Positions 1-11,471 of a stretch of DNA of 64,000 bases are shown one piece after another; positions within the stretch are counted from its first letter, which is position 1; each line of letters opens with the position of its first letter. Position numbers and translations under genes: made by a program. The notes beneath the pieces were generated by a model. It was not told where the DNA came from, did not search any database, and worked only from the letters and a program-made list of their open reading frames with translations. Source of the stretch: Amaurobius ferox (lineage: Eukaryota > Arthropoda > Arachnida > Araneae > Amaurobiidae); assembly GCA_951213105.1 (NCBI GenBank), contig OX578152.1:70127180-70191179 (forward strand), in the 5' to 3' direction.

Positions 1-690
1 CTACATACAAGCCGATATTCGGTGAAGAATAGAGTCAATTAAGTTGCTTATGTCAATTAAGTGCTTATGCCATGCTGCGGCAGGTCAGCTAATTCAGTGG
101 TATTCTGTAAAGGATGCAATTGCCATCCCAGCATGTCCGAGACGTGTTCTATTGGTCGGGGGATTTGGATGGCCATGAGGAGGTATTAAATCATCGAAGA
201 CATTATTGAGAAAGTCGTGCAGTATGTTGTCGAGCGTTGTCTTGCTTGCAAATGAAACCTGGGCGGCTTGACAGCATAGGCAGAACAACTGATGATATTC
301 TGTTTTCCAGGGACTGATTGCATATTGAAACCATATTTTATATAAATTATGTCTGTTTTATTTGCAGCTTAACTCGGATTGGTGAACATTTTACAAATAT
401 TTTGAATAAGCACTAGGACGCTAAATATTTCATATACTAAATGCACCATATGTTTTTCTTTTGATTAGTTAATTACTGTACAGTGCAACTTTTCCCAATT
501 GGACCGTTTTTGACCAAGAAATCGTATACAAATTTAGACAGTCATTTTCGCGAAAATGCCACTTACAGGAAAAAGGATCTTACGAAAAAGTCCCGCATTT
601 ATTTTTTTTAAAAACATTCAAATTAAAAGTGTGCATCTGAAACTTATTGCCGACGCTTGAAGTTAACTGCGCTGAAACACACTGTGTATC
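1..690. other. AT-rich intergenic DNA, no gene seen
   Basis: I see no coding region, RNA gene or clear transposon end here. Open frames are short and interrupted and match nothing I recognise. The right edge runs into a dispersed repeat also present near 8.76-9.05 kb. Confidence 0.5.
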
Positions 691-699
691 AAGTGCATA

Positions 700-1000
700 A
701 ACAGAAAACTAGAAACAGAATTGGAATCGCGTAATTTCTTTTTACATTTATTATGAAAATACATGTTGTAAAAACACTCAGTAACAAATAGTTCAAGTTC
801 TAAATCCGAAATAACAGCATTTTTCGAAAAAATATATCGAGAAAAAGTCTGCAAAACCTCTTATCCAGATTGGATGCGGGATGTTGACTATTTATACCAA
901 TTGCGTGACAGAAGATTTGACAGAAGTGTTTTGTATTGACTCATGGTCGAATTGCTGTGTATATGGGGAGAGAACCATTTTTCTTTCAAGTGAAATAAAA
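700..1000 (+). repeat. Dispersed repeat, copy 1 (paralog at 8760-9050)
   Basis: This segment is clearly similar to 8760-9050. The best-matching stretch lies around 856-940, where ACCTCTTATCCAGATT is followed by a shared GGGATGTTGACTATTTATACCAA-type run that recurs near 8920-8995. Overlapping open frames on both strands are not conserved between the copies, so I do not treat it as coding. Copy 1 continues into a hairpin-ended element that copy 2 lacks. Confidence 0.6.
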
Positions 1001-1027
1001 CGATATTTTGCTATTTGGTTTTCTTTA

Positions 1028-2106
1028 TTACTTTCCCTACTATACATGGTAATGTATAGAGAAAGTATTCGAATCGTGTCGAAATTCGAAAATTCGAAGG
1101 ATCTACACGCTTTGAGCACTCTGGAACACGAATAGACTTTTTTTAGCGTGACGCCTGTATGTCTGAGTTTGTGTCTGTTTGTGCAATGTACGTATTTACA
1201 TAAAAAAACATCGAACTGTTCCTATTTAAGTCAAAAACCAATTGACTAAATTTCATTAATTTGTTAGTTAAGTCACTCGTGGGTTAACCTGGTCCTGATT
1301 TGATTTTGGTGTGATTTGGGACAAAAAGAACCTGCCCTCCCCCTTTTTTCGCGAAATACGATCGGTACGATTAAAAAAAAAATTAAAAAAGTATAATCTG
1401 CCTATGTTTTGCGAAATATCCCACAAAAATCGTCAAAATCTAAAATAAACGATTACATATACTTAAATGCATGAATTAAATGCTTGTTTTATACGTAATT
1501 TTTGATGAACAAAAGAATAAAACCAATCCCATTACAGTACTATGATGGACTGCTTTGGAGATATTTAAGATATTTTTTAATTTTAATGAGCTGACGACTT
1601 TTTACTGTAGTTAAAAAAAAACTATTTGATGAAATTGGAATTTCTTAAAATTTAGAAGTTAAGTCCCTTGAGGGATCTCCTGATGCTGATTAGATTTGGA
1701 CATGATTCGAAAAAATATAACTGACAATTTTTTGCAAAATGGCCCGCAAAGATCGTGAAAATCTGAAATTGATGACTAAAATTTCTGAAATATATTTCTT
1801 ATATACTTGCTCATTGTGTAATTTTCGATAACCAATCGAATAAGACTGACTCCATGACTCTAGGATGAACCGTTATCGAGAAATTTTATTTTTTTGGAAT
1901 TTTGAGGAGCTGAAGACGTTTAAAAATGCATTAAGTTATCATATGAAACGAAAATGCATTAAAAATGCAAATTGGATATACTATCAGTAATAAAGTATCC
2001 ATGTAATTTTCTGCAATTAAACACAGTTTAATGCAAAATGAAAGAAAAAAAATTATAAAATGAATTTGAGCCTTCAGCAAAAGTCATGTGCTGCTCACAT
2101 GATATT
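1028..2106 (-). mobile_element. H2 hairpin-ended non-autonomous element (DINE-1/Helentron-like), copy 1
   Basis: The left edge carries a strong stem-loop (about 1031-1065) whose arms are CTTTCCCTA..TATACAT and ATGTATA..GAAAG. Next come a CGAAAATTCGAA block, a GCGTGACGCCTGT motif and a short GT-rich stretch. The right edge (about 2088-2106) reads TCATGTGCTGCTCACATGAT, matching in inverted sense the 5' terminus of the H1 elements. I read the minus strand as the element strand, with its 3' hairpin at the left. No open frame. The DINE-1/Helentron label rests on architecture only (terminal hairpin, nearby microsatellite, short conserved 5' end). Confidence 0.55.
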
Positions 2107-2193
2107 TATTTTTACACGCCTATCGTTTAAAACTACTGTTGAACTGGAATTTTAAATTTAAAGGCATCAAAATGCTTCGGTTTGTCCGTCTTT

Positions 2194-3118
2194 TTACTTT
2201 CCTTATATACATAAAGTATAAGGAAAGTATTGTGACGGGGTCAAAAATTCGAATTCGAGTTTTCGACGGGAGAGCACGTTTCAAGCATGCCTGATCACGA
2301 ATCGAACATTTTTGAAGTGATGTCTGTGTGTGTGTGTGTGTGTGCCAGTGAGTCAGTGGAGACGATATCTCACGAACGAATGGAGCGATTCGAATGAAAT
2401 TTGGTACAAAAATTACAATCCGTGAATATTGGAAGCCTATTGTTTTTAAACATAATCGAATATTCAGAATCCCCCTAAATTTTCGAGTGGAATTTTGAAA
2501 AATTCATCAAAAAATCAAAACCTTTAATAAAGTTACGCAAATAGACATTTTTTATGTGATTTTTCCTTAGAAAACGATTGACATAAACTGTAGAACGCTA
2601 GCTTGAACTGTTCTCGAGATATTGTACATTTTTCAAATAAATTTATCAAATAGCCCATAAATTAAAAAAAAAATATTAACTGTTCAGAAACATGTTCACT
2701 TTTTGTATGCAATATCATGCGATAAATATGGTGACATCATTCTCGTGGTTCCAACTCGTTCCATTCACGAGAAAAAGATACTTTAATTAATACTTTTGTA
2801 TTTGAACGCCAATAGTCATTTATCCGCTGTAAAATTAACTTATTTCTCCGTCTATAACGCTTGGTGAGATTTTGGCGACGAATTTAGCGGAATGTCTCCA
2901 ACTTGGCGACATTTTTAAATGTTACCACATTAACGAAAATCTCGCCAAATGGATAAAAATGACACTAAATCAATGAAAATGACGACTAATTGAAGATAAT
3001 TCAATATCTTGGAAAGAAAATAAGTATCTACTATAAGAATAACATTTTTTTAACTGTAAAATTAGTAAATTCATTGCATTATATAAGGACTGTCATGTGC
3101 TGCCCACATCAGATTTTT
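2194..3118 (-). mobile_element. H1 hairpin-ended element, copy 1
   Basis: Reading the minus strand, the element starts AAAAATCTGATGTGGGCAG (near 3118) and ends in a stem-loop (2197-2230) with arms CTTTCCTTATA and TATAAGGAAAG. A TG microsatellite (about 2326-2344) lies about 100 bp inside the hairpin. The subterminal 5' sequence CTTTCCTTATATAATG is an inverted match to the 3' hairpin arm, giving asymmetric inverted ends. Body segments match 17465-18383, 23397-24885 and 47297-48299. It sits beside the H2 element in the same orientation. Confidence 0.65.
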
Positions 3119-4780
3119 AGATTTATTTTCTACTAGCTATTGACTATCAGCGAAATGGTCACTAAATGGTCACTTACCTACTTAAAAATTCTGAATATTA
3201 AAAACCGTTTCATATTTAAGCTCAAAAATAGCGTACATAATTTCTATTAACAAGAAAATTGCGGTATGTAAGACACTACTTTATCTCTGATCATTATATG
3301 TTGCCTTATAACGTTTTAGACATTTTAAGTTAAAGATCACTTGATTTATTAACATTACATTTCGACAGTTTGATTCGAAAAGTAGTCAAAAAATGACTTT
3401 GGTATTTAAAACGTAACTCAGTTACCATGGCTACTACAATGGTAAAAAATATCATTGATAAAATATAATAAAAATTAGTCTGCTGTAACTTTAAATTAAA
3501 ATATCTCAAAAAAGATTGATTGTGCACCAATAAAGTTAATTACGAAATTTTAGGATATGCTTTTCTATGCAGGATAGTATAAAAACATCTGTGTCCAGTC
3601 GTTTTACAGTTATAGATGAAAGAATGTTATAACAAAACAATACACGATGTATAAATTTTTCCATCAAAGCTACAAGATTTAAAATTTTTCTCATTACTTA
3701 TAAGTTAAGTCTCATGTATATGAAGTTTAAAGTTTCTACCTTCAGCGGTTTTCGCTGTGTAATTCATGTCTTAAATCCGTTAGTCTTACTCAACTGTATA
3801 TATATGTAAAGGAATCCTAATTTGAATACACTGTGGACGCTATTACCAGTTGATTTCCCAGTTTCGTCTTCATGCACCAATTATGTAGTTGTTTACCATA
3901 GCAACAGAATTCCTTTTAAATGTCAATTTAGAATACATTTTTATTTAAATATGGGAAAATGTGAGTAGAATTTTGAATATATTTTTATACCGAAATCCAT
4001 TGATTTGAATTCCAATAATCGGATTTTTAAAAATAATTTTAGCTTTTAATTATTAATAGCTAGCGTTTAGCAGGTGCACTATATAACTAACTAAGCGAGG
4101 GATCACAGTTTTTCCTATATATATAAATTTCCTATATATTGACTCCGACACAATTTTCGGGACCCTATGCAGCAAAAGCGCGTATTCCTATTACTTCCTA
4201 TTTTACAAATTATTGACTGTTTTTCATAAACTGTTTATGCGGCCTTTGCCCACAACCCCTAAAATTTCTGGCCTCTTTCTGCAATACCCTGTCGCAGACC
4301 CAGATCATACCTCTATAGTTTCAAATTACGTTTGCCGCAAGTACAGTTCTAGTGAGAAATTAATAATATAAACACCTTAATTTATCTGTCTGTTTATCTA
4401 TGCATCTCTGGGTAACTCTGCTACAAAATGTATCCAAACGTGTTTCAATCACGGATAAATATTTCAATTTGGATACTAACCCAGACCATCGGCACTTTCA
4501 TAACCCTTCACGTGAACACTAAATTTTTCAGGTTACCCATTGACGTACCACGTTCACTGCTGCTTGAATTCAGTGTTCATATTAAAAACCGAAAAACCAG
4601 AACGTTCTTCTCAGCTAATTAAATTTTTGCTTGAACGTGTTTCGTTTTTTTTTTCTTCTTTTCTTCTTATATTTTCCTTTGAGTAGTGTCAGCAGATTTA
4701 AATTTATATTATAAAATATTGAACAAAGAAAAAAAAGTTTTTGACATTCAGAACAAATTTTATTTCACAAACGTGTTGGT
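3119..4780. other. AT-rich intergenic DNA, no gene seen
   Basis: No recognisable gene or element boundary. Short open frames (for example 3330-3530 minus, 4428-4622 plus) have no conserved motif and simple AT-rich composition. I see nothing to annotate with confidence. Confidence 0.45.
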
Positions 4781-4782
4781 TA

Positions 4783-5012
4783 ATGGAAAATGAAGGGGAT
4801 AGAAACGAAAAGAAACGTCGGTTAAACAGAGAAAGGGTAAGAAAATGACGATCACGTCAAAGTCAAGAATCTTTGGAAAAAATTCGAAAAAGAAAAGGCC
4901 GAAGCATATAGTCTGCAAATTGAGCAGAAAACTCTGAAGCAATCTCAAATCCATCGCCAAATGGATAAAAATGACGCCAAATGGGAGGTAATGATTTGCA
5001 AATTTTGAATTC
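4783..5012 (+). pseudogene. Coding-like basic/charged fragment, possibly a transposon protein N-terminus
   Basis: From an ATG at about 4783 the plus strand reads a highly charged peptide beginning MENEGDRNEKKRRLNRERVR, then a TGA. After a frame change it continues with Lys/Arg/Glu/Gln-rich residues ending in ...HRQMDKNDAKWE. Such basic, low-complexity N-termini are common in Helitron-type proteins, but no Rep or helicase motif is visible, so the assignment is a guess. The segment at about 4953-4981 (TCGCCAAATGGATAAAAATG and on) is also present in the body of every H1 element, so the two are related by descent or capture. Interrupted, hence pseudogene. Confidence 0.35.
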
Positions 5013-5029
5013 CGTCGTATGACGGGCAT

Positions 5030-7660
5030 ACTTTCTAGTGTAAAAGAGTAAACTATCTGATATAATCAATGCACGTTTCTCTTAACAAACAACCTATACT
5101 TTATCATATATTAGGAATCACGCTCCCAATGTAGGGATTAGAAATCAGAATGCGATTACAGATTTCGAGATCAGAACGAAATAATCTATTATCAGAAATA
5201 ACCGTCGTCGGTTTTGATAATACTGAATTAAAATTAGCCTGGTAAAATGTGAATCATTTTAGCAAAGACATGTTCTTAATTAAACATAACAAACCAATAA
5301 AATATAAAACTTTTTGAGTTAATCTTGAGTTATAAGTTGTCATTACGGGATGATAAAAACAAGTATTTTTAATATTTTCAGCGGCTTACATTTTGACGTC
5401 TATCGGTTATAAAATTCGAGTTTAAAACGTGTTGTTTAGGCATGTGCGTTGCATTAAGTCTAACTCCATTATTTAACAGCTTATATCAAACTATCTTAGA
5501 ATGCGGAATTTGGTGTGAATTGAAAATCAAGTGAAAAATTACCTTATTAATGAAATGCCATTTTTCTGTATATGAATTGATCTACAAATCATGAGAGGTT
5601 GACTTCATATGCTCTTGCTGCAACAATGAAATGATTTTCAACAAATATAGAACATGACATGGTGCAAACATAAAAAATGCTTAGCGTTACACTGAAAACA
5701 CTTGGATTTGTTTCCTCAGTGCGAACAAGCCCATAACTGAATGCCAAATGATATGTAGTTTAGCCTTTTAATTTGCGAGACACTGCTATGCTCTCATATA
5801 GAGTTCAGATTTAGACTGCTCGAACTGAAGGATTAAATCAAAGTTTTATTAAAACGATGGTCTACTTTCTACATTTTAATTGAACAGAATTCTATGTGTA
5901 ATCTAGTTATTGTGGCAACCAAAAATGAAGAAGAAACTTAAAGTTACACTTTTAATTCTATTAATTTCATTTAAGGAAATTATTATTTAATGTTAAATTA
6001 AATTCATTAATTTGACATGGCCGTTATTCTCATATAGTTGAATTATATTTAATGTACATTGCTATGTTGGGCCGCTATAAACCCTCCAATTATTTTACCT
6101 TTCGTGTGAGTCCTGAAAAGAATATTTATTAATTATTAAAAGATTAGACCAATTTAAACTTAACAATAACATTTATTAAAGACAAAAAATACCTATTCAA
6201 TTTCAATACATTAACTACTCTTCCTATTAATTATTTATTAAGATAGAAAGTGAGAGGGGAGCATGTGAGACCCTGAACCATATACCTAACGTATTTATTA
6301 AACTGAGGATGATTGATGAACACATACCTTCAATTTGGGCCTTGTTAGCAGCACTTGGTCAATCTCGTCTGTAGTTACACGCATCAACTCGAAGTGTAAT
6401 GCCCACTCGTAACTTCATTGATTACTGCTAACTCAAACACTCCACTTATTTCATGCTATTAGGCGGTTCTATCCACAAGTCATCATAACATATCTGCACC
6501 AGTCAACTCTGAACAACTGTTCACCAGCATCTTTCTTAAGTCATTTTAGTATATCTCATTTTTAAGTCAAAAATCATGATTGTCTTATTTCTGGTCTGCT
6601 CTTGTCTCAAAATTCCATCTGTCTTCACCAATGTCTGGTCTCGCTCTCTGATATTCCATTACTTTTTTCGTCAAAGTCTGATCTCGTTTCTTGGTCACAG
6701 GCTCTGGTTCCCTCGGTGTGTGTGTGTGTGTGTGTGGGAGGGGGGGGGTATCTCCGCCTTTACTTCTTTTTGGCGCTTATTGGTTACCCCTTACGCAATT
6801 GCACCATTGCACATTAGTACGACCCAGCTCAGCCCCTCTGGTATGGTACCCCTAAATTTATAGTTTTCTGACCTTTAGGTTCAAGTCAAATAAACCTTGG
6901 TGCCAGCCAGACTGCACGCTTTGTTCGCCGTTCTGGCCACCCTAAATACATAAAAGTGTCTCATCAAATGTGAGAACACTTTCTAGTCTCACAGTTATTA
7001 AGACATTTTTCTATATTAAAATTTCTGACACACGTTCGAAAATGTTACTAAGCAGCATGCGAGTGCAAATTGTGAATACAAATCTCTTTGTACACGTTTC
7101 CCCCTTTTTTCTGAACTATTTCTTTTCTATAAAAATTTATTACTGAGGCAATAATACTGATGTAACAGCCTACATTTACATCCGACCGGTTTGTTGAGTA
7201 GTTGTGGAAATTTAAAATAAAATGCAAAATGCCTATAAGCGTTCTGCGCACGAGATTGGTGAAAATTAAAATAAATCATATCGTTGATATCACATTCATG
7301 TAGTAGACTACAGTTGTACAAAATTTGGTTCCAGTGATTTAGACAGTTTTGGAGAAAAACTGGTTAGGAAATTTTGTGGTCAATGAGCACTGGCACAATG
7401 CGGGCAAAATCGCAACAATGTGTTTAAAAGCATGTAATAGTCGAGATTTATACAACATTTAGTTTCAGTTGGTTGAATAATAGATTCTCAGATATCATAA
7501 TATCGGGTAAAATACGCTGACGCTTATTGCTACGTTTTGCACACGTTTTGTGCAAAACAAAAGAGAAGTAAAGGCAAAAACATTGTTTTTTAAGTACCCC
7601 ATTTTATAATTTTTATGTATTTTAAATGTGTGAAAAATGTATTTATTAACATGTCTGCAA
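5030..7660. other. Intergenic DNA with a TG/G microsatellite, no gene seen
   Basis: Mostly AT-rich sequence. A GT run followed by a G run lies at about 6716-6748, and the surrounding open frames simply cross it. A somewhat more complex, GC-richer tract spans about 6690-6950. I cannot link it to any known element. No RNA gene or transposon terminus recognised. Confidence 0.4.
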
Positions 7661-7669
7661 CTGCAGTGT

Positions 7670-8400
7670 ATCAAAGATAACGGCATACCAAATTGGATTT
7701 TCTAGCTGCTCCAGTTCTCTGGTTATTCACAAAAAATGAGTACATTCCTATGACGGCGTCAGGACGGGCCGGCCCGGGCCGTTAAGGTTCAATACTTAAA
7801 TGGTTGAAATAAAACATTCAGGCAGGGCGCTATACTAAATATGAGTTTATAGATACTCTACATCTTGAGTTATTCCCGAGAACGAATACATTTCTATGGC
7901 ACTTCATCCCAATAAAGTTTTCAACGCAAGGATTTAAAATATAAAACAAAAGAAAATTACATGCATAATTTGGACTTTCTAGCTGCTCCGGTTCTTAAGT
8001 TATTCCAAAAAATGAGTACATTCCTAAAGTGAGCAAAAGACGGGCTAACTCGATAAGCTTCAAAATACAAAGAATTAAATATACCACAAAAGATAACGAC
8101 ATGCCAAATTTGGACGCTCTAGATGCTATGGCTCTCGAGTTATTCTAAAAAAAAACGAGTACATTCCTATGGCGGACCCCGAACGGGCTATTATGATAAG
8201 GTTAAAAATCCAAAGAATAAAAATCTGCTACAAAAGACAACGATATGTCAAATTTGGGCTTTCTAGTAGCTAACGGTTCTCGTGTTATTTTCAGAAAACG
8301 AATATATTCTTATGCCGGGTTGACGTTGTGCTAGCCCGATAAGTTTCGAAATCCAAAGAACTAAAATGGACCACCAAAAACAACGACATACTAAGTATCA
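7670..8400 (+). repeat. ~140-bp tandem repeat, about five diverged monomers
   Basis: A landmark of the type GAGTACATTCCTATGGCGG recurs near 7743, 7886, 8018, 8161 and 8306, giving spacings of 132-145 bp. Each unit also carries a CCAAATTTGGACTTTCTAG block and a TTCAAAATCCAAAGAA block. The monomers are clearly diverged (old array) and contain no conserved open frame. The first monomers have a GC-rich patch (GGGCCGGCCCGGGCC near 7768). Confidence 0.65.
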
Positions 8401-8759
8401 TGTTACCAGTGTTTCTTTCAGGACCTTTTGGCCCGAGGGATGAAACTTTAAGGACCCACCCGGATGTATAACTGAAAGAAATACTGCATATTACTAATTT
8501 TCATGTACCCTGATTAGCTAGGTTCTCAAAGATTTGATTCACACTGACAAACACCAGATCAAGCTGAATAAAAAGTAGCAATATGTATATAAAAAGCTCT
8601 ATGTTGTTTTCGTCTTTGCACCAGTCTGTCCTTGCACATAATATGGTTTCCTTTGGTAGATTAGATTAGGAGAAAACGGGGTTAAATTGATTGAACGAAA
8701 GACAGACAAGCAGCCAGACGGAATGCTAAAAAGAGGTTTTACGTAATAAGCACCTTCGA

Positions 8760-9050
8760 AACGTATAAATCTTCAATCTGGCTGGAATGTGTCTTTTATA
8801 TGGAAACAATACTTCCCTTAGGTGAAGTAAAATCAGAATAACAAATACTTTAAGCCCTAAATCTGAAGTAATAAATAACATTTTGCGCAAAATGTATCGA
8901 AAAAGTTTCTAAAAAACCTCTTATCCAGATTAGACGTGGGATGTTGACTATTTATACCAACTGTGTGTCAGAAAATTCGACAGAAGCGTTTTGTATTGAC
9001 GTAGTGTTCATCCACTTTGTTTCGGAACATGGACATTTGTCTTCCGAGTG
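8760..9050 (+). repeat. Dispersed repeat, copy 2 (paralog of 700-1000)
   Basis: Shares the run ACCTCTTATCCAGATTAGAC..GGGATGTTGACTATTTATAC and flanking blocks with copy 1. It lacks the H2 element found next to copy 1 and shows no open frame conserved with copy 1. Confidence 0.55.
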
Positions 9051-9059
9051 AAATAGATG

Positions 9060-10445
9060 TCACTCTATTTCCTTGGGATTTTTGAAGTTTGTATACTTCT
9101 AGCTCTCTAAAGTGTCTACTGCGGCGGCATGATATTTGACCGTATGAAAATATAAGACATTTACTTCAAAACTGATATAACATGTGATTGATAGAAATTG
9201 TAATAAAATATTTATATTTGATACTGAATCCATATCAGTCCAAGAAAAAACCAAATAAAATATTAAATTTCTGAAAAATCATTAAAGAAAAGAAACAACA
9301 AGAACGGTATACAATTGAAAATACAAAACGAAACAAAACAGCTGGTTTACTATAGAAAGTCAACATTGACCAGAAAAGTTTTTAAAAGCAGAAGTGATGC
9401 TAGTCATATGCAGAAAACTACTTGATTTGTCGTCAAATTTATTTGCCAATTATAATGCAGTTTTTCTATTGCTCAACAGGATTTATATTTTTACAGATAT
9501 TATAGGACCAAATAGAATGATTTGCAGTCGTTAGCTCAGTAAGGTGAAATGTTTTAGAATCAATCAAAAATGCAATACTCAACATTACCCTTGGCATATC
9601 AAATATATTTTTTAGTAGATTTAATATTAAATCTATAACGATACTTCAAAAATGCTCTGTGATTGGTTAAAATGTAAACAAATTATTTATTGAAAATTTT
9701 AATGTCTAAGCTAACAATGGGAAGGCAAGATTTAATTTTAAATGTTTTATTCTTGCCGGAAGAAACAGAAGTATTTATTAGATACCGCTATTTATAAATT
9801 AAAAGATGTTTATCAAAATTTTGATAAACAGAAATAAAGGAATGGGACATTAATTAGTAATGATCAATAAATTATTTACCTTTAGGTTAACATGAGATTT
9901 AACCTAACTGATATGTGGACATACTTTTTATTGTAAAACAATGATTGAGCTTAGAAGCCACGGAGTTTAGAAAAAAAGAAATAAAACCCCTATATGGTTG
10001 AAACGCTTGAAAACGCCATGACGTATTGAGAATTACATCTAGGTGTCGTTAGCGTTAGTAAAGTAGTCGTTATTATTAGTTGACACAGCAGAAAGGCGTG
10101 GTATTTAGTATATGTATTTTTGACTATTTTTAAAAGAAGGGTTTCCTAATTATGAGTATAATTATAGCCAGTATTTTTTCGTAGTTGCTGTACTCTAGTA
10201 CATAATATACGTAGATAAAAGTAAATTTAAAGGTAAAAATATTTTTGAATACGTAACAACATTTTGTTTCAGTTCGAATTTACATTGGACAATAATTTAC
10301 TTTTTCAAAATTGACAGTTTAAATAAATATTTTAAGCTTTTCGCCATAGAAATGCATACAATGCAATAACTTGTACAGATCTCTAACTTGAACCCCTAGA
10401 GATGGATATTTAAAACTAAATCCACCTCTTCCCCCAAATTCAATT
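9060..10445. other. AT-rich DNA with a small fragment of the mosaic repeat
   Basis: A stretch near 9610-9680 (TTTAGTAGATTTAATATTAAATC...GGTTAAAATG) resembles the mosaic-repeat segment at 12970-13035 and 25460-25545, so this is a decayed partial copy. Otherwise I see nothing. Confidence 0.4.
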
Positions 10446-11253
10446 TCAAAATACGCCATTGTCTGATTCCAAATCGCTGTTTCCGCAGGTGCTAATATAA
10501 CAAAGGCAAAATGTAGAAATTGAAGTAAGCTTTCAATGTCACTGTCTTATGCCTTTGCCTTATTTTTGCAGTTTCAAATTTAAATTTTATTTGATTTCAT
10601 TTATAACCTTACAAGTCATAGGAATTTCTTTGTCAAAGAATATGAGATTCTTTACGGAATATGGGATTGTAAAAAATATAGAAATGTTGTAATTGTGTAC
10701 CGTTCATATGTACCAATAAGATTTTTATAGTTGTTTTTATATTAATTATAATTTTGACTTAAAAGTTAATGTGAAATCTCATATTTTCTGTGTATCTTGA
10801 CAGCTGTTCTGAATAGGAACGCAATAATTTGTGAAAATCAGACTTTTCCGAACTTATCCCAAGGTTTCGGTCACATTTGAATTGTGAAATGAATCTGGAA
10901 ATAATTTTTTATATCCCGTGAACCCATCACACTTTTAAATAAAATATATAAATAAATGTAATAATTAAAATTTCTACAATTTCTGTATGAAGTTCTACCA
11001 AATTCACAACATTTAAGCGTGAATTGTAACCGGAGTCGGTTGGCATGTTCTTAATTGTAATTATATTTAAAACGTGTTTTGATATGTACTATTTGAGGTG
11101 GCTGCAGCAACTGATTAAATTTTTAGCTGTCACTTTTTAGGTTGATATTTTCATCAAACTTTATTAGGCTCTTTTCAAGATAAATTGCAGGCTGCGAGGT
11201 TGTTAGAAATTTGCAAATGATAAATGCTCAACAAATTCACATAAGAAAAGATC

Positions 11254-11471
11254 TCCCTGTGGATGCCTCCCTAACTGGGTTGCGGTCTAAATTGGGTGGC
11301 ACTTCCCGGCCGTCCAAACGGTTGCCTTACACCTTTTTGGTAGGTCGGACGGTCTGGTCTCAACAACAACAACGACACCTTTCTGATAGGTTGGACGGTC
11401 TGGGTCTCAACAACAACAACAACACCTTTCTGGTAGGTCGGACGGTCTGGGTCTCAACAACAACAACATAT
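11254..11471 (+). mobile_element. 5'-truncated SINE with triplicated tail module
   Basis: Contains only the 3' part of the SINE body (from CTGTGGATGCCTCC). The terminal module ACACCTTTCTGGTAGGTCGG..GGTCTC plus CAA repeats is present three times in tandem, starting near 11329, 11375 and 11422 (46-50 bp each). It is flanked by direct repeats GAAAAGATC (11245-11253 and 11472-11480), read as target-site duplications. The flanking block at 30.23 kb shows the uninterrupted target. No head or polymerase III promoter remains. Confidence 0.8.

Noticed and set aside
6060..6955. LTR retrotransposon or solo LTR beginning TGTTGGGCCG
   Set aside because: No matching end, target duplication or internal domain could be identified.
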